36,034 nt of DNA from Oscillatoriales cyanobacterium PMM_0019. Lineage in GTDB: Bacteria; Cyanobacteriota; Cyanobacteriia; Cyanobacteriales; CASBRB01. Of this stretch, positions 14,661-23,277 are shown in pieces; position 1 is the stretch's first letter, and each line of letters begins with the position of its first letter. A program made the translations under genes and the position numbers. The stretch is taken from NCBI GenBank assembly GCA_949127975.1, contig CASBRB010000215.1, positions 1-36,034 on the forward strand. The letters run 5' to 3'. The notes under the pieces were generated by a model. It was not told where the DNA came from. It saw only the letters and a list, made by a program, of their open reading frames with translations, and made no database searches.

Positions 14661-17219
14661 CTAGGGCTCTTTGTTATTAGTCTCTGCCGCATCTAAACAA
14701 GCCCTTAATTTTTCGGCTAAGACTTGTACATGGGGTTCTTGGAAAATGGAAAAGTGATCGCCATTTACTTCGTGAATCAAAACGCTACCTGCTAACTCAC
14801 CCCACCCGTGTTGAGGATCTCGGTTGTACCAATCCTCAGGTGTAGGCAAGTACAGTTTCGTAAATCCAAAGGGTTCGCTAGCCCGAAATAAAGTTATTCG
14901 ACCTGGATAAACTTGTGGTGTATAATTTCTTTTGGCTTGCTGATTCGCCTCTGCAACCAATGTGCTGCTGCTGTTGAGGGGTAAGGTACGCCCCAAACGC
15001 AAGTACAGTTTGCAGATTGTCTCTTGCAGCTTTCTCTGGAGAAACTCTTTTACTTCTGGCACTGATTTGGATATGCCGAGTCGTAGAAGGTAAGCTAGAT
15101 AGTGCTGCTGTCGGAACTTGAGGCGCGGGAAACAATCCCGATTAAAGGTGTCAAACATCACCAGCACCTGCACAGTTTGACCTTGTTTGTAGAGTTGTTG
15201 AGCCATTTCAAAGGCGATGGTACCTCCCATTGAGTTACCTCCTAGAAAATAAGGCCCCTCTGGCTGGATGGTGCGTATTTCTTTGATGTAGTGGGCTGCC
15301 ATTTCTTTTACCCGAAAATACGGGAGTTGTTTGCCATCTAATCCCACAGCTTGTAACCCATAAAATGGTTGCTCTGTGCCGAGATAATGCGCTAACTGCC
15401 GGAAGTTGAGAATGTTTCCCTGTTGTCCGTGTACGCAAAAGAATGGTGGTTTGCTACCATTGGGTTGAATTGGCACCAAGGAAGACCAAGAGAGGGATTC
15501 TGCTTTTTGGCTGAGAATGCCAGCGAGTTGCTCTACTGTCGGTGCTTGGAGGAAGGTAGATAGGGGCAGAGTTTTGTCAAATGCCTTCTCAATCAGCACC
15601 AACAGATTCATCGCTAAAAGCGATTGCCCCCCAAGTTCAAAGAAGTTATCTCTGACGCTAATCGGCTGGATGCCTAAAACTTGAGTTACTAACTGTGTTA
15701 GCTTTAGTTCCAAGGAATTTCGGGGTGCTATGTAGGCTCTTTCCTGTTTAGAGGGCTGCTGTACCTTTTTATCTAGCAACTGCTGTTTTTCTGCTGCGCT
15801 CAAAGGCAGCAGTAAGGAGATGGGCTGCTCTGGATTGGTAACGATGTTCTCCAGTACAGTCTGAAAGTGATCGAGCATCTGAACGATCGTTGTATCATCG
15901 AATAATTCAGTGTTGTACTTGCAGACTGCTGTTAATGTTCCTGCTTCTTCCACCAGATACAGGTATAAATCAAAATCGGCTGTGCCACTGTCAACATCAA
16001 CAGTTTTCACGGTTAAACCGGGCAACTCCAGGCTGTGTATGGCAGTATTCTGGAGAGCAAACATTACCTGTGATAGGGGAGCCCTCAGCAGATTGAGGGA
16101 ACTTATCAACTGCTGTACTGGCAGCTCTTGGTGAGCATAGCCTCCGGAAACTACCTGGCGTACCCGCCCCAACAATTCCCGAAAGCTGGGGTTGCCTGAG
16201 AGATTGGTGCGTAAAATCAGCAGGTTGGCGAAGTAACCGATTAGTCCTTTGATTTCGTTCCGATTGCGGTTGGCGATCGGGCTGCACACAAACAAGTTAT
16301 CCTGTTCTGTGTAAGTGTGCAGTAGCACTTTGAATGCTGCCAGCAGGGTGGTAAATAATGTTGTCCGCTCGCTGCGACTCAGTGCCTTGAGTGCTTGTGT
16401 TAACTGTAGAGGTAGCGCTACCTTATGATAAGCGCTGCGGCGAGTTGGCTTCTCAGTGCGGGGGCGAGCGGTTGGTAGCTGTAGTTCGCAGAGATTGCTG
16501 TCAAGTTGCTGTTTCCAGTAGTCTAGCAGCACTTCTAAAAACTTTCCGTGTAGCCAGTTGCGCTGCCAAATGGCGAAATCGGCATATTGTACGGGCAGTT
16601 CTGGCAGGGGTGAGGGATTTCCGGTAGAGTAGGCTTGGTAGAGTGCTGCCAATTCCTGAAATAACACTCCTTTCGACCAAGCATCGATAATAATGTGGTG
16701 GATGGTTAGGAGTAAGAAATGTTCATCTTCGCCTAGACGCAGTAACACAACCCGCAGGAGCGGTTCGTTACTCAAGTCAAAAGGGCGCTGCACTTCCTCC
16801 TTAACTAGCTGCATTGCTTTGGTTTCCCGCTGCTGATGAGGAATTTTCTCCAGATCTTTTACTGTTAGGGTTAAGGCTAGTTCGAGATGAATAATCTGGA
16901 CTGGTTTCCCTTCCACAGATGAAAAGTTAGTCCGTAAGGCTTCGTGGCGGCGCACAATTTCATTGATGCTCTGCTCTAGGGCTGTCGGAGAAAGTGCCCC
17001 GGTAATGCGAAAAGCTAAGGGGATGTTGTAAGCAGAGGCTCGTGTCTTTTCTAGCTGGTGAAGGAACCACAGTCGTTCCTGAGAAAAAGATAGGGGGATG
17101 TTACCGTTACGTGAAGTCGGCACCAAGGGCGGAACTTGATTTTGTAAACTGATGGCGGTTCCAATTGCTTGCCAGAGTTCTTTTTGAGTTTCTTTTGGTT
17201 TGGGAGGGGTTTGTAGCAT
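14661..17219 (-). CDS. NRPS-like protein: condensation-PCP-thioesterase, no adenylation domain
   Basis: Residues about 40-480 are a condensation domain with C1 SFSQERLWFLHQLE, C2 RRHEALRTNF, active-site C3 HHIIIDAWS (His174, His175, Asp179) and later motifs YADFAIWQRNWL and IGYFANLLILRTNL. A carrier domain follows (495-570) with phosphopantetheine Ser533 in ELGGQSL. Then comes a type I thioesterase (about 585-850) with Ser663 in GGNSMGG, Asp690 and His822. There is no A domain, so the PCP must be loaded by another enzyme, or the C domain uses the free ACP as donor and a small nucleophile as acceptor. With the aryl ligase and ACP upstream, it probably builds and releases an aryl amide or ester. 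Genes are close (51 and 42 bases). Confidence 0.92.
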   Translation of the reverse strand: MLQTPPKPKETQKELWQAIGTAISLQNQVPPLVPTSRNGNIPLSFSQERLWFLHQLEKTRASAYNIPLAFRITGALSPTALEQSINEIVRRHEALRTNFSSVEGKPVQIIHLELALTLTVKDLEKIPHQQRETKAMQLVKEEVQRPFDLSNEPLLRVVLLRLGEDEHFLLLTIHHIIIDAWSKGVLFQELAALYQAYSTGNPSPLPELPVQYADFAIWQRNWLHGKFLEVLLDYWKQQLDSNLCELQLPTARPRTEKPTRRSAYHKVALPLQLTQALKALSRSERTTLFTTLLAAFKVLLHTYTEQDNLFVCSPIANRNRNEIKGLIGYFANLLILRTNLSGNPSFRELLGRVRQVVSGGYAHQELPVQQLISSLNLLRAPLSQVMFALQNTAIHSLELPGLTVKTVDVDSGTADFDLYLYLVEEAGTLTAVCKYNTELFDDTTIVQMLDHFQTVLENIVTNPEQPISLLLPLSAAEKQQLLDKKVQQPSKQERAYIAPRNSLELKLTQLVTQVLGIQPISVRDNFFELGGQSLLAMNLLVLIEKAFDKTLPLSTFLQAPTVEQLAGILSQKAESLSWSSLVPIQPNGSKPPFFCVHGQQGNILNFRQLAHYLGTEQPFYGLQAVGLDGKQLPYFRVKEMAAHYIKEIRTIQPEGPYFLGGNSMGGTIAFEMAQQLYKQGQTVQVLVMFDTFNRDCFPRLKFRQQHYLAYLLRLGISKSVPEVKEFLQRKLQETICKLYLRLGRTLPLNSSSTLVAEANQQAKRNYTPQVYPGRITLFRASEPFGFTKLYLPTPEDWYNRDPQHGWGELAGSVLIHEVNGDHFSIFQEPHVQVLAEKLRACLDAAETNNKEP

Positions 17220-17270
17220 CGTTTTTGAACTAGGATGAGAGGTTCACGTTACCAAAAACACTCAAAAATT

Positions 17271-17525
17271 TTACAGTCTTTTTTTGCTCTCGATCAGTTG
17301 GACGATTGTGGCTAGGTTTTGAAAGTTTTCAAAACTAATTTCAGCAGTGTCTAACTGAATGTTAAAAGTATTTTGCAGGTGAGTAACCAGCGTCATAGCA
17401 TTGAGAGAATCTAGCCCTAAGCCGAAAATGTCGCTGTCTGAGTTTAAATCTTCAAAACCGACATCTGGTAAAACTTCCACCAGCATTTTTTTGGTTTGCT
17501 GCTCGATATTTTCAATACTGTTCAT
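17271..17525 (-). CDS. Free-standing acyl/aryl carrier protein
   Basis: An 84-residue four-helix carrier protein. Ser40 in IFGLGLDSLNAM is the phosphopantetheine site. The size is normal for a discrete ACP. It lies 24 bases after the aryl ligase and 51 before the C-PCP-TE gene. It is therefore the probable acceptor for 4-hydroxybenzoyl-AMP and the carrier on which halogenation or hydroxylation may occur. A phosphopantetheinyl transferase must be encoded elsewhere. Confidence 0.92.
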   Translation of the reverse strand: MNSIENIEQQTKKMLVEVLPDVGFEDLNSDSDIFGLGLDSLNAMTLVTHLQNTFNIQLDTAEISFENFQNLATIVQLIESKKRL

Positions 17526-17549
17526 AAGTCTTTACTTCCTTAGGGTAAG

Positions 17550-19085
17550 TTAAATCAATTCTTTTCTTAAGATTTTGCCTAAGGGACTCTTAGGTATTTC
17601 TTCCCGGAATTCAACTATTTTCGGAACTTTAAACTCTGCTAGTCGTTCTTGGCAGTAAGATAAAATTTCTCGATCGTTACATATTCCTCTTGACTTTGGC
17701 ACTATGACGGCTTTAATAACTTCTCCTGTGAAAGCAGCATTGACTCCGACAACAACTGCTTCTTTTACTTCAGGGTGCTTAACCAAGATATCCTCTATTT
17801 CTATTGGGTCAACTTTATATCCCCCAGTATCGATCAATATTTTTTTTCGTCCAGTAATGTAAATGCAACCGCTTTCATCTTTTTTCCCTAAGTCACCTGT
17901 AAAGAAGTATCCATTCTGAAATGCCTGTTGGTTGACTTCCGGCATGTTATAGTAACCGCTGGTAAGTGCTTTACTTCCGATTACTACCTCGCCAATCGCT
18001 CCAGCCGGTAGTTCATTACCTGAATCGTTGACAATCTTTATTTCCACATTGTTCAGGGGAGAGCCAACTGAATCAGAAATAGTTTCTGGAAGCTCGGATA
18101 AATTTATAGCAACAGAACCTGCTTCCGTACAACCATAAAGCTGTCTGACAGGAATTCCCAGCCTATGCAGAAATTTATCAAAGATATCCTTGGGTAAGAA
18201 ATTACCTGCGGAAAAGCATAATCTCAGAGAGGATAAATCTGCGCCTGCATTAACGGGTGTCTCTGCCAGAGTGTTAAAAATATAAGGGACACCGGGCAGA
18301 ATGGTAATTTGCTCTTTTTCAATCAATTCTAATACCCTGGGACGTCTAAAAACAAACGCCACCTCAACTGGATTGCCTTTTTGCAGAACTTGCTCTAAGA
18401 TAACTAGGGTTGCTCCGTTGCAGGTAGCTGCTAACAGGCAATTTCCTAAGCCGTGAGCATGATACAGAGGTACTAGACATAAAATCTTGTCGGCTGAGGT
18501 GATATTGGCTGTTTCGGTAAAGTTTTTCACCTCGTGGTATAAGTTGTGTTGGGTTCTACAAACTTTTTTAGGTCTGCCGGTAGAACCAGATGAATACTGA
18601 TAAAGGATATCGCCTGTAAAGCAGTCGGTGGGATTGTCGTAATTTTCTGGTACTTCTGGAACGATTAAGTCGTAAAAGTACCTGGCTGATGGGTAAACGC
18701 GATCGACTACAATTAGTTCTATTTCCTTGTCAATTTTATCGATGACGTGACGACACATCTCTGCTCGTTTAGTATCGGTGATAATTAATCTGGCATTACT
18801 GTCACTAATGTAGTAGCTGATTTCCTCTTGCTTAAAGAGGTGGTTTAATGGCAGGACGATAGCATTTAGTTGAGCTGCCGCATAAAAACTGACTATGAAT
18901 TCCGGACAGTTGGGCAAAACTAATGCTATACAGTCACCTGGCTTTATGCCTATTGAGTTTAAACCATGACTTAAGCCTTTGACCTGAGAATAAAGCTCTT
19001 TGTAGCTCATCTTCAGGTTGGCGTAAGCAATAGCAGTGTTGTCGGGATACTTTTTAACTTTTTCAAGCAGCAGTTGTGTTAACAT
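17550..19085 (-). CDS. AMP-dependent ligase, probable 4-hydroxybenzoyl-ACP (or CoA) ligase
   Basis: A class I adenylate-forming enzyme of 511 residues. It contains the phosphate loop YSSGSTGRPKKV (A3), LVPLYHAHGLGNCLLAA, YGCTEAG (A5), GYFFTGDLG (A7), GRKKILIDTGGYKV (A8) and the catalytic lysine motif SPLGKILRKEL (A10). The length and lack of a fused carrier fit acyl/aryl-CoA or acyl-ACP ligases. Position after the chorismate lyase and directly before the ACP argues for activation of 4-hydroxybenzoate and transfer to that ACP. A fatty-acid or other aryl substrate cannot be excluded. Good GGAG site. Confidence 0.88.
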   Translation of the reverse strand: MLTQLLLEKVKKYPDNTAIAYANLKMSYKELYSQVKGLSHGLNSIGIKPGDCIALVLPNCPEFIVSFYAAAQLNAIVLPLNHLFKQEEISYYISDSNARLIITDTKRAEMCRHVIDKIDKEIELIVVDRVYPSARYFYDLIVPEVPENYDNPTDCFTGDILYQYSSGSTGRPKKVCRTQHNLYHEVKNFTETANITSADKILCLVPLYHAHGLGNCLLAATCNGATLVILEQVLQKGNPVEVAFVFRRPRVLELIEKEQITILPGVPYIFNTLAETPVNAGADLSSLRLCFSAGNFLPKDIFDKFLHRLGIPVRQLYGCTEAGSVAINLSELPETISDSVGSPLNNVEIKIVNDSGNELPAGAIGEVVIGSKALTSGYYNMPEVNQQAFQNGYFFTGDLGKKDESGCIYITGRKKILIDTGGYKVDPIEIEDILVKHPEVKEAVVVGVNAAFTGEVIKAVIVPKSRGICNDREILSYCQERLAEFKVPKIVEFREEIPKSPLGKILRKELI

Positions 19086-19120
19086 ATGAGTCGCTCCATT
19101 ACAAAAACTATCAATGGTGA

Positions 19121-19711
19121 TTAGAAAGCTTTGGTAAAATAGCTTTCGGGAAATTTTTCGGTAATCATCATGGTGTATTTCTGGTTGCTGAGTACGCAGT
19201 AAGTACGAAAGAGCATATTTGATTGCGGCTCAATGTTAAAGTAAGACGACAGTTCATTAGCTGGTGATTTGCCTGAGTCTATAATTTCTTTGAAGGTTTG
19301 AACCTTCTTCTCAAACCAAAGTTTACCAATTGGGGTTTTGGTAGTTATAAGTTCGGTTCGGAATGACTCTTCTAATCTTTCTAGCACAAGAAGAGATTCA
19401 GCGTAAATGTAGTTCTTGCGACTGATTCTACCCCTGAGTAAAATTTTTCTTTCTAGGACATCAGTTCCTTTATCTAAAGCCATAGGGAAGATATCTCGCT
19501 CTAGTTTAACCATTTCTTCTGACAATTTAACCAATTGTATGGGTTCGCCTGAATAGGCTTCTAACAAATCGGTTACGGTGCCATCTGTCGTCAAAAGAAT
19601 TCTTTGAAACGTACTTAATGAGCATGGCTCGATCTGGCTGCGACTTAGCGCTCGCTGCAAGTCATCTCTCAAGAGTGGAGCTGGAGCTAACAAAGTAGTT
19701 TGGTTGTTCAT
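19121..19711 (-). CDS. Chorismate pyruvate-lyase (DUF98-type), forms 4-hydroxybenzoate
   Basis: The protein matches the chorismate lyase fold of the DUF98 family (cyanobacterial and mycobacterial Rv2949c-like). It has the conserved ILTTDGTVTDLLEAYSGEPI, DVLERKILLRGR, YIYAESLLVLERL and the closing FRTYCVLSNQKYTMMITEKFP. The reaction is chorismate to 4-hydroxybenzoate plus pyruvate. The ORF track begins upstream at 19753. I start at Met15 (19711), because GAGG sits just upstream and MNNQT begins the conserved part. It is 55 bases after the DAHP synthase and 35 before the ligase. It could be the housekeeping plastoquinone enzyme, but its context makes it the committed step of the cluster. Confidence 0.85.
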   Translation of the reverse strand: MNNQTTLLAPAPLLRDDLQRALSRSQIEPCSLSTFQRILLTTDGTVTDLLEAYSGEPIQLVKLSEEMVKLERDIFPMALDKGTDVLERKILLRGRISRKNYIYAESLLVLERLEESFRTELITTKTPIGKLWFEKKVQTFKEIIDSGKSPANELSSYFNIEPQSNMLFRTYCVLSNQKYTMMITEKFPESYFTKAF

Positions 19712-19766
19712 ATTTCCTCGGTTATCGGATGTGAGACAGGTTGATAGGGGCAATAATTGTCAAAGC

Positions 19767-20864
19767 TTAAACGGTCAAGCTTAATTGTTCTTGGCGAACG
19801 GCATCCTGTACAGTTCGGAGATCAGTTGGATGCCGATAGTCAAAAGCTTTACTCAGCACGGCTATCTGGTGCATTAACTCATCAAATTGATCTGGAGTTA
19901 GGGATTGAGGGCCATCAGAGAGTGCTTTGGCGGGATTGGGATGAACTTCAATCATCAAGGAATCGCATCCAGTGGCTAGAGCTGCTATTGCCATTGCTGG
20001 CACGTACTTGGCAACTCCTGTGCCGTGACTGGGGTCGATCGCAATTGGTAGGTGAGTGAGCGATCGCAATACGGGAATTACAGATAAATCCAGGGTGTTG
20101 CGGGTGTATTGCCGATCGAATGTCCGAATCCCTCTCTCACAAAGGATAACATTGGGGTTCCCTGCTGCCAGAATATACTCAGCCGCCATCAGCCATTCTT
20201 CGATCGTGGCTGACATTCCCCGCTTCAACAAAACTGGCTTACAAGAGGCTCCTACTTTCTTCAGCAGTGAGAAGTTTTGCATATTGCGGGCTCCGATTTG
20301 AATGATATCCGCTACCTCTGCTACTTTTTCTAGGTCAGCGGTATCCATCACTTCGGTAACAATTCCTAAACCTGTAGCTTTTCGCGCTGCTGCTAACAAA
20401 CTTAAGGCACTTTCACCGTGTCCCTGGAAAGCATAGGGCGAGGTACGCGGTTTGTAGGCACCACCCCGGAGAAACTGCGCCCCTGCCGCTTTTACTCTGT
20501 GAGCGGTTTCGATAATCATTTGTTCATTTTCTACTGAACACGGCCCACTTATGATAACTACGGGGTAGTTTTGACCAAAGATGACTACTTCATTGGGTGT
20601 TGGTACGATTACCGCACTTGGTTCTCCATAGCGGAATTGCAGGCTGGTTCGCTTAAAAGGTTGCTCTACCCGTATCACCCGATCGATAAATGGGCTGATT
20701 TCTTGGATATTTAGAGGATCGAACTCCGCAGTATCGCCCACTAAACCAATTACCACTTTGTGTTTGCCTACGCTTTTTTCAGGTATCAAACCTAATTTGT
20801 CAACCTCTTGGCTGATGCGGGTTATCTCCGCTTGGGGAGTACCTGGTTTCAGGACTATAATCAT
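19767..20864 (-). CDS. aroF: 3-deoxy-7-phosphoheptulonate (DAHP) synthase, class I beta
   Basis: This 365-residue enzyme condenses PEP and erythrose 4-phosphate, the first step of the shikimate pathway. Residues 1-70 form the ferredoxin-like regulatory domain (MIIVLKPGTPQAEITRI) of the Thermotoga/Bacillus-type enzyme. The TIM barrel follows, with VVIISGPCSVEN, FLRGGAYKPRTSPYAFQG, EVMDTADLE, GARNMQNF, LLKRGMSATIEEWL and PIAIDPSHGTG. Good AAGGAG site. As first gene of the cluster it probably raises chorismate supply for the lyase. The feedback domain is present, so it may still be inhibited by aromatic amino acids. A two-hairpin leader lies upstream. Confidence 0.95.
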   Translation of the reverse strand: MIIVLKPGTPQAEITRISQEVDKLGLIPEKSVGKHKVVIGLVGDTAEFDPLNIQEISPFIDRVIRVEQPFKRTSLQFRYGEPSAVIVPTPNEVVIFGQNYPVVIISGPCSVENEQMIIETAHRVKAAGAQFLRGGAYKPRTSPYAFQGHGESALSLLAAARKATGLGIVTEVMDTADLEKVAEVADIIQIGARNMQNFSLLKKVGASCKPVLLKRGMSATIEEWLMAAEYILAAGNPNVILCERGIRTFDRQYTRNTLDLSVIPVLRSLTHLPIAIDPSHGTGVAKYVPAMAIAALATGCDSLMIEVHPNPAKALSDGPQSLTPDQFDELMHQIAVLSKAFDYRHPTDLRTVQDAVRQEQLSLTV

Positions 20865-20918
20865 TGGTTAAACTCCTTGCATCACAGGATTAATTACGAG
20901 TTAACTTTCATCAAACAA

Positions 20919-20959
20919 CAAGCCGGAGAAGTGGTTGGCTTGCTTTGCCACACTTCCCC
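20919..20959 (-). promoter_or_regulatory. Two alternative hairpins in the DAHP synthase leader
   Basis: On the minus strand GGGGAAGTG-TGGC pairs with GCCA-AC-CACTTCTCC around AAAGCAA. A second stem, CAAGCC/GGCTTG, uses part of the same bases and is followed by the T-rich TTGTTTG. The overlap would make the two exclusive, an attenuator-like layout. It may instead simply terminate the upstream 74-aa gene. It lies about 55 bases before the DAHP synthase start. Confidence 0.4.
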
Positions 20960-21064
20960 AGCCTTGTGAGAATCACACCCATCATGGACTAGGTTTCCAT
21001 CGTCGATATGTAGTTGTTGGAATACTTATCTAGCTGCCAGTCGTCTCAACTGTGCTGTGCTATA

Positions 21065-21289
21065 CTATATTTTATCAGTCGATTTCCACTGTTTTATGTC
21101 TTCATCACTAATTACATAGCAGTAGTGAGTTGAACCTCGAACAATCACCCGAATTTTGTCGGCTTTGATCTTTTCACTTTCAATGGCTAGGTGTCCAAAG
21201 CCTGTCTCTTGCCAAGTTTGACTAAGAGTGTCTTGGATGCGGTCAAAGAGGTCTTTTATCGGTATGGGGACGCTAGAGGGTGATGACAT
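21065..21289 (-). CDS. Small hypothetical protein (74 aa)
   Basis: Family not recognised. The N-terminal 35 residues look helical (PIKDLFDRIQDTLSQTWQETG). The rest alternates short strands (KIRVIVRGSTHYCYVISDEDI), giving a compact alpha/beta protein without signal peptide or membrane segment. A clear promoter (-35 TTGACA, -10 TATACT) lies about 120 bases upstream on the same strand, which supports a real gene. It is the first minus-strand gene before the 4-hydroxybenzoate cluster, 200 bases from the DAHP synthase, so it could head that transcript if the hairpins do not terminate it. Confidence 0.6.
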   Translation of the reverse strand: MSSPSSVPIPIKDLFDRIQDTLSQTWQETGFGHLAIESEKIKADKIRVIVRGSTHYCYVISDEDIKQWKSTDKI

Positions 21290-21409
21290 AATCCAGTTCT
21301 CAAGGTTGCTTTGTCGTTCAGGTCAACTCCCTGCCGTGTATACTTGGGTTGGCCGGAGTCTGGTTTTTAGCGATCGCAGCATTTACTTTTGCTGTCGATC
21401 ATCTCACAA

Positions 21410-21437
21410 AGTATAACTTTTTTTTTTGACTTGTCAA
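21410..21437 (-). promoter_or_regulatory. Strong sigma-70-type promoter, minus strand
   Basis: On the minus strand TTGACA (21432-21437), a 16-base spacer containing ten consecutive A, and TATACT (21410-21415) make a near-consensus promoter. The predicted start is near 21403. It reads into the 74-aa gene and possibly the biosynthetic cluster. Confidence 0.65.
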
Positions 21438-21628
21438 GTGCCATTTGGAAATTTATTTGGTTTTTTTTTGGCAACCCCACTCCAAAAGGCTGGGGGCTGA
21501 GCCTGGTAAACGACTTGGTGTCGATCTCACATCTAATCTAACCCACTGTTGGTGGTACGAGATCTGCCTAAAGGCATATCGTTGGCTGCGAGCAGAAGTA
21601 ACATGCGTTCGCTTCTCAGCTCACGATA

Positions 21629-21634
21629 TATAAT
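21629..21634 (+). promoter_or_regulatory. Candidate -10 box for the HTH/NB-ARC gene
   Basis: A perfect TATAAT within TATATAATAATGATG about 35 bases before the TTG start. No clear -35 is present. A HIP1 octamer lies between it and the gene. Confidence 0.35.
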
Positions 21635-21668
21635 AATGATGTAGAGCGATCGCGTTGAGAGTACCACC

Positions 21669-23252
21669 TTGAGTTCTCAGATTCCCCAAGACTATCTCAA
21701 AGATCTAACCGCTAAGTACGGCGTGTCCGATGCCGAATTTGAGGCGTTGGCCTTGGCGCTCGAGGAGCGACCTACTTTAGAAATCGCTAAGCAACTAGGG
21801 GTTAGCGATGTGGCGATCCGGAAACGACTCGGTGAGGTATACAGCAAATTTAATATCGTCGGGGGGCGTCCTGGGAAGATCATCGAGTTGAAGCAGTTTA
21901 TTCTTTCCCAGTATCAAATTCGCCAGAGTTCCAGCGCTAACAGTCGCCAGGATTGGGGTGAGGCACCAGAGGTAAATGTTTTTTACGGACGAACTGAAGA
22001 ACTGAAGCTGTTACAGAAATGGATTTTAACAGAGCGGTGTAAAATGTTGGCATTGTTAAATTTGGCTGGCGCAGGGAAAACTACTTTAACAGTACAGTTT
22101 GCTAAACGGGTGATAAACCAGTTTGAGTATGTGATTTGGCGCTCGCTGCGCAACTCCCCGACGCTCTCCGAACTGTTAACTAGCTTAATCCAATTTTTCT
22201 GCGATCGGCAAGAAACCGATTTACCAGAGAACTCGAACGCCCAAATTTCCCGATTGCTTGAGTGTTTACAAGCCCATCGGTGTTTGATAATTTTAGATGA
22301 TTTTGAGACGCTGTTAGAGACAGATAAGTTAGCTGGGTATTATCGCTCTGAATATGAAGGGTATCGAGATTTACTCCAACGAGTGGCGGAAGTTAACCAT
22401 CAAAGTTGCTTGGTGTTTAACAGTTCCGAGTCACCCGCAGAACTAGATTTACTCGATGCCGCCAAAGTCAGGATTTTAAAACTCAAGAGTTCTGAGCCGA
22501 TCGCCAGGGAAATATTTAAACAAAAAGGTTTATCTGCGACTGCTAAAGAATGGCAAGTATTAGTCAGTCGCTATAGGGATAACCTTTTAGCTTTTAAAAT
22601 GATGGCTGCAACTATTAAAGATTTTTTTAATGGTAATGTTGCCATTTTCTTAGAATCCACTGCTTTTTTTGTGGAAGATACGATCGTTCATTTATTAGAG
22701 CAGCAGTTCGAGCGGTTATCTAAAAAAGAAGAAGAGATCCTATATTGGCTAGCTATTAAAAGCGATCCGGTTTCGCTGTTTCAGCTTAAACAGGATATTT
22801 TCGCCACTGGGTCTTTATCCAGTTTATTGATGAATTTGGAGTCTTTAGAGCGTCGCTGCTTGATTGAAAAAAAGACTGAAGGTGAAACCACAGTTTTCGA
22901 CCTGCAACCTTTGGTGAGGAAGTTTGTCGCCAATAGATTAATTGATTCGGGGACTGAGGAGTTTTGTCAGATACTCGTGAATAAAAAATTATCTAATTTA
23001 CAGATAATTAAATTTGTGGATTTTAGCAAATTACCCAAAGGTAATGAACTGATTTGCTCTCAAAATTCGCTGGGAATTACCCAGAATTTAAAAAATAATA
23101 TCCACACTAGATTAATGAAAATCGGTGAAAGTAAAGCCATGCTGAATTCTTTGAACGAATTTTTATCTAACCTTCCAGATAACTCGCCGTTAGAAGTTGG
23201 CTATGCTAGGGATAATGTTCGCTATATACTTAAAGAAATGAAAAATTGTTAA
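21669..23252 (+). CDS. HTH-NB-ARC ATPase (cyanobacterial vWR/effector-type N-terminus)
   Basis: A 527-residue STAND-type ATPase starting at TTG. Residues 5-75 form an HTH-like domain (VSDAEFEALALALEERPTL to SDVAIRKRLGEVYSKFNI) that precedes NB-ARC in many cyanobacterial NLR-like proteins. The NB-ARC follows: YGRTEELKLLQKWIL, P-loop NLAGAGKTTL (131-140; the first glycine of GxxxxGKT is Asn here) and Walker B CLIILDDFETLL. Winged-helix-like residues (about 345-435) come next. There is no WD40 or TPR sensor array: about 95 residues of unknown sequence finish the protein. The kinase gene follows after 25 bases. It may act as a signal-responsive switch; its ligand is unknown. Confidence 0.82.
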   Translation: MSSQIPQDYLKDLTAKYGVSDAEFEALALALEERPTLEIAKQLGVSDVAIRKRLGEVYSKFNIVGGRPGKIIELKQFILSQYQIRQSSSANSRQDWGEAPEVNVFYGRTEELKLLQKWILTERCKMLALLNLAGAGKTTLTVQFAKRVINQFEYVIWRSLRNSPTLSELLTSLIQFFCDRQETDLPENSNAQISRLLECLQAHRCLIILDDFETLLETDKLAGYYRSEYEGYRDLLQRVAEVNHQSCLVFNSSESPAELDLLDAAKVRILKLKSSEPIAREIFKQKGLSATAKEWQVLVSRYRDNLLAFKMMAATIKDFFNGNVAIFLESTAFFVEDTIVHLLEQQFERLSKKEEEILYWLAIKSDPVSLFQLKQDIFATGSLSSLLMNLESLERRCLIEKKTEGETTVFDLQPLVRKFVANRLIDSGTEEFCQILVNKKLSNLQIIKFVDFSKLPKGNELICSQNSLGITQNLKNNIHTRLMKIGESKAMLNSLNEFLSNLPDNSPLEVGYARDNVRYILKEMKNC

Positions 23253-23277
23253 TCTTAATTTAAGGTGGCTAAAGAAT

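Noticed and set aside
20960-21000. Possible leader peptide before the DAHP synthase hairpins
   Set aside because: The frame has no run of Phe, Tyr or Trp codons and no ribosome site, so a classical aromatic leader peptide is not supported.
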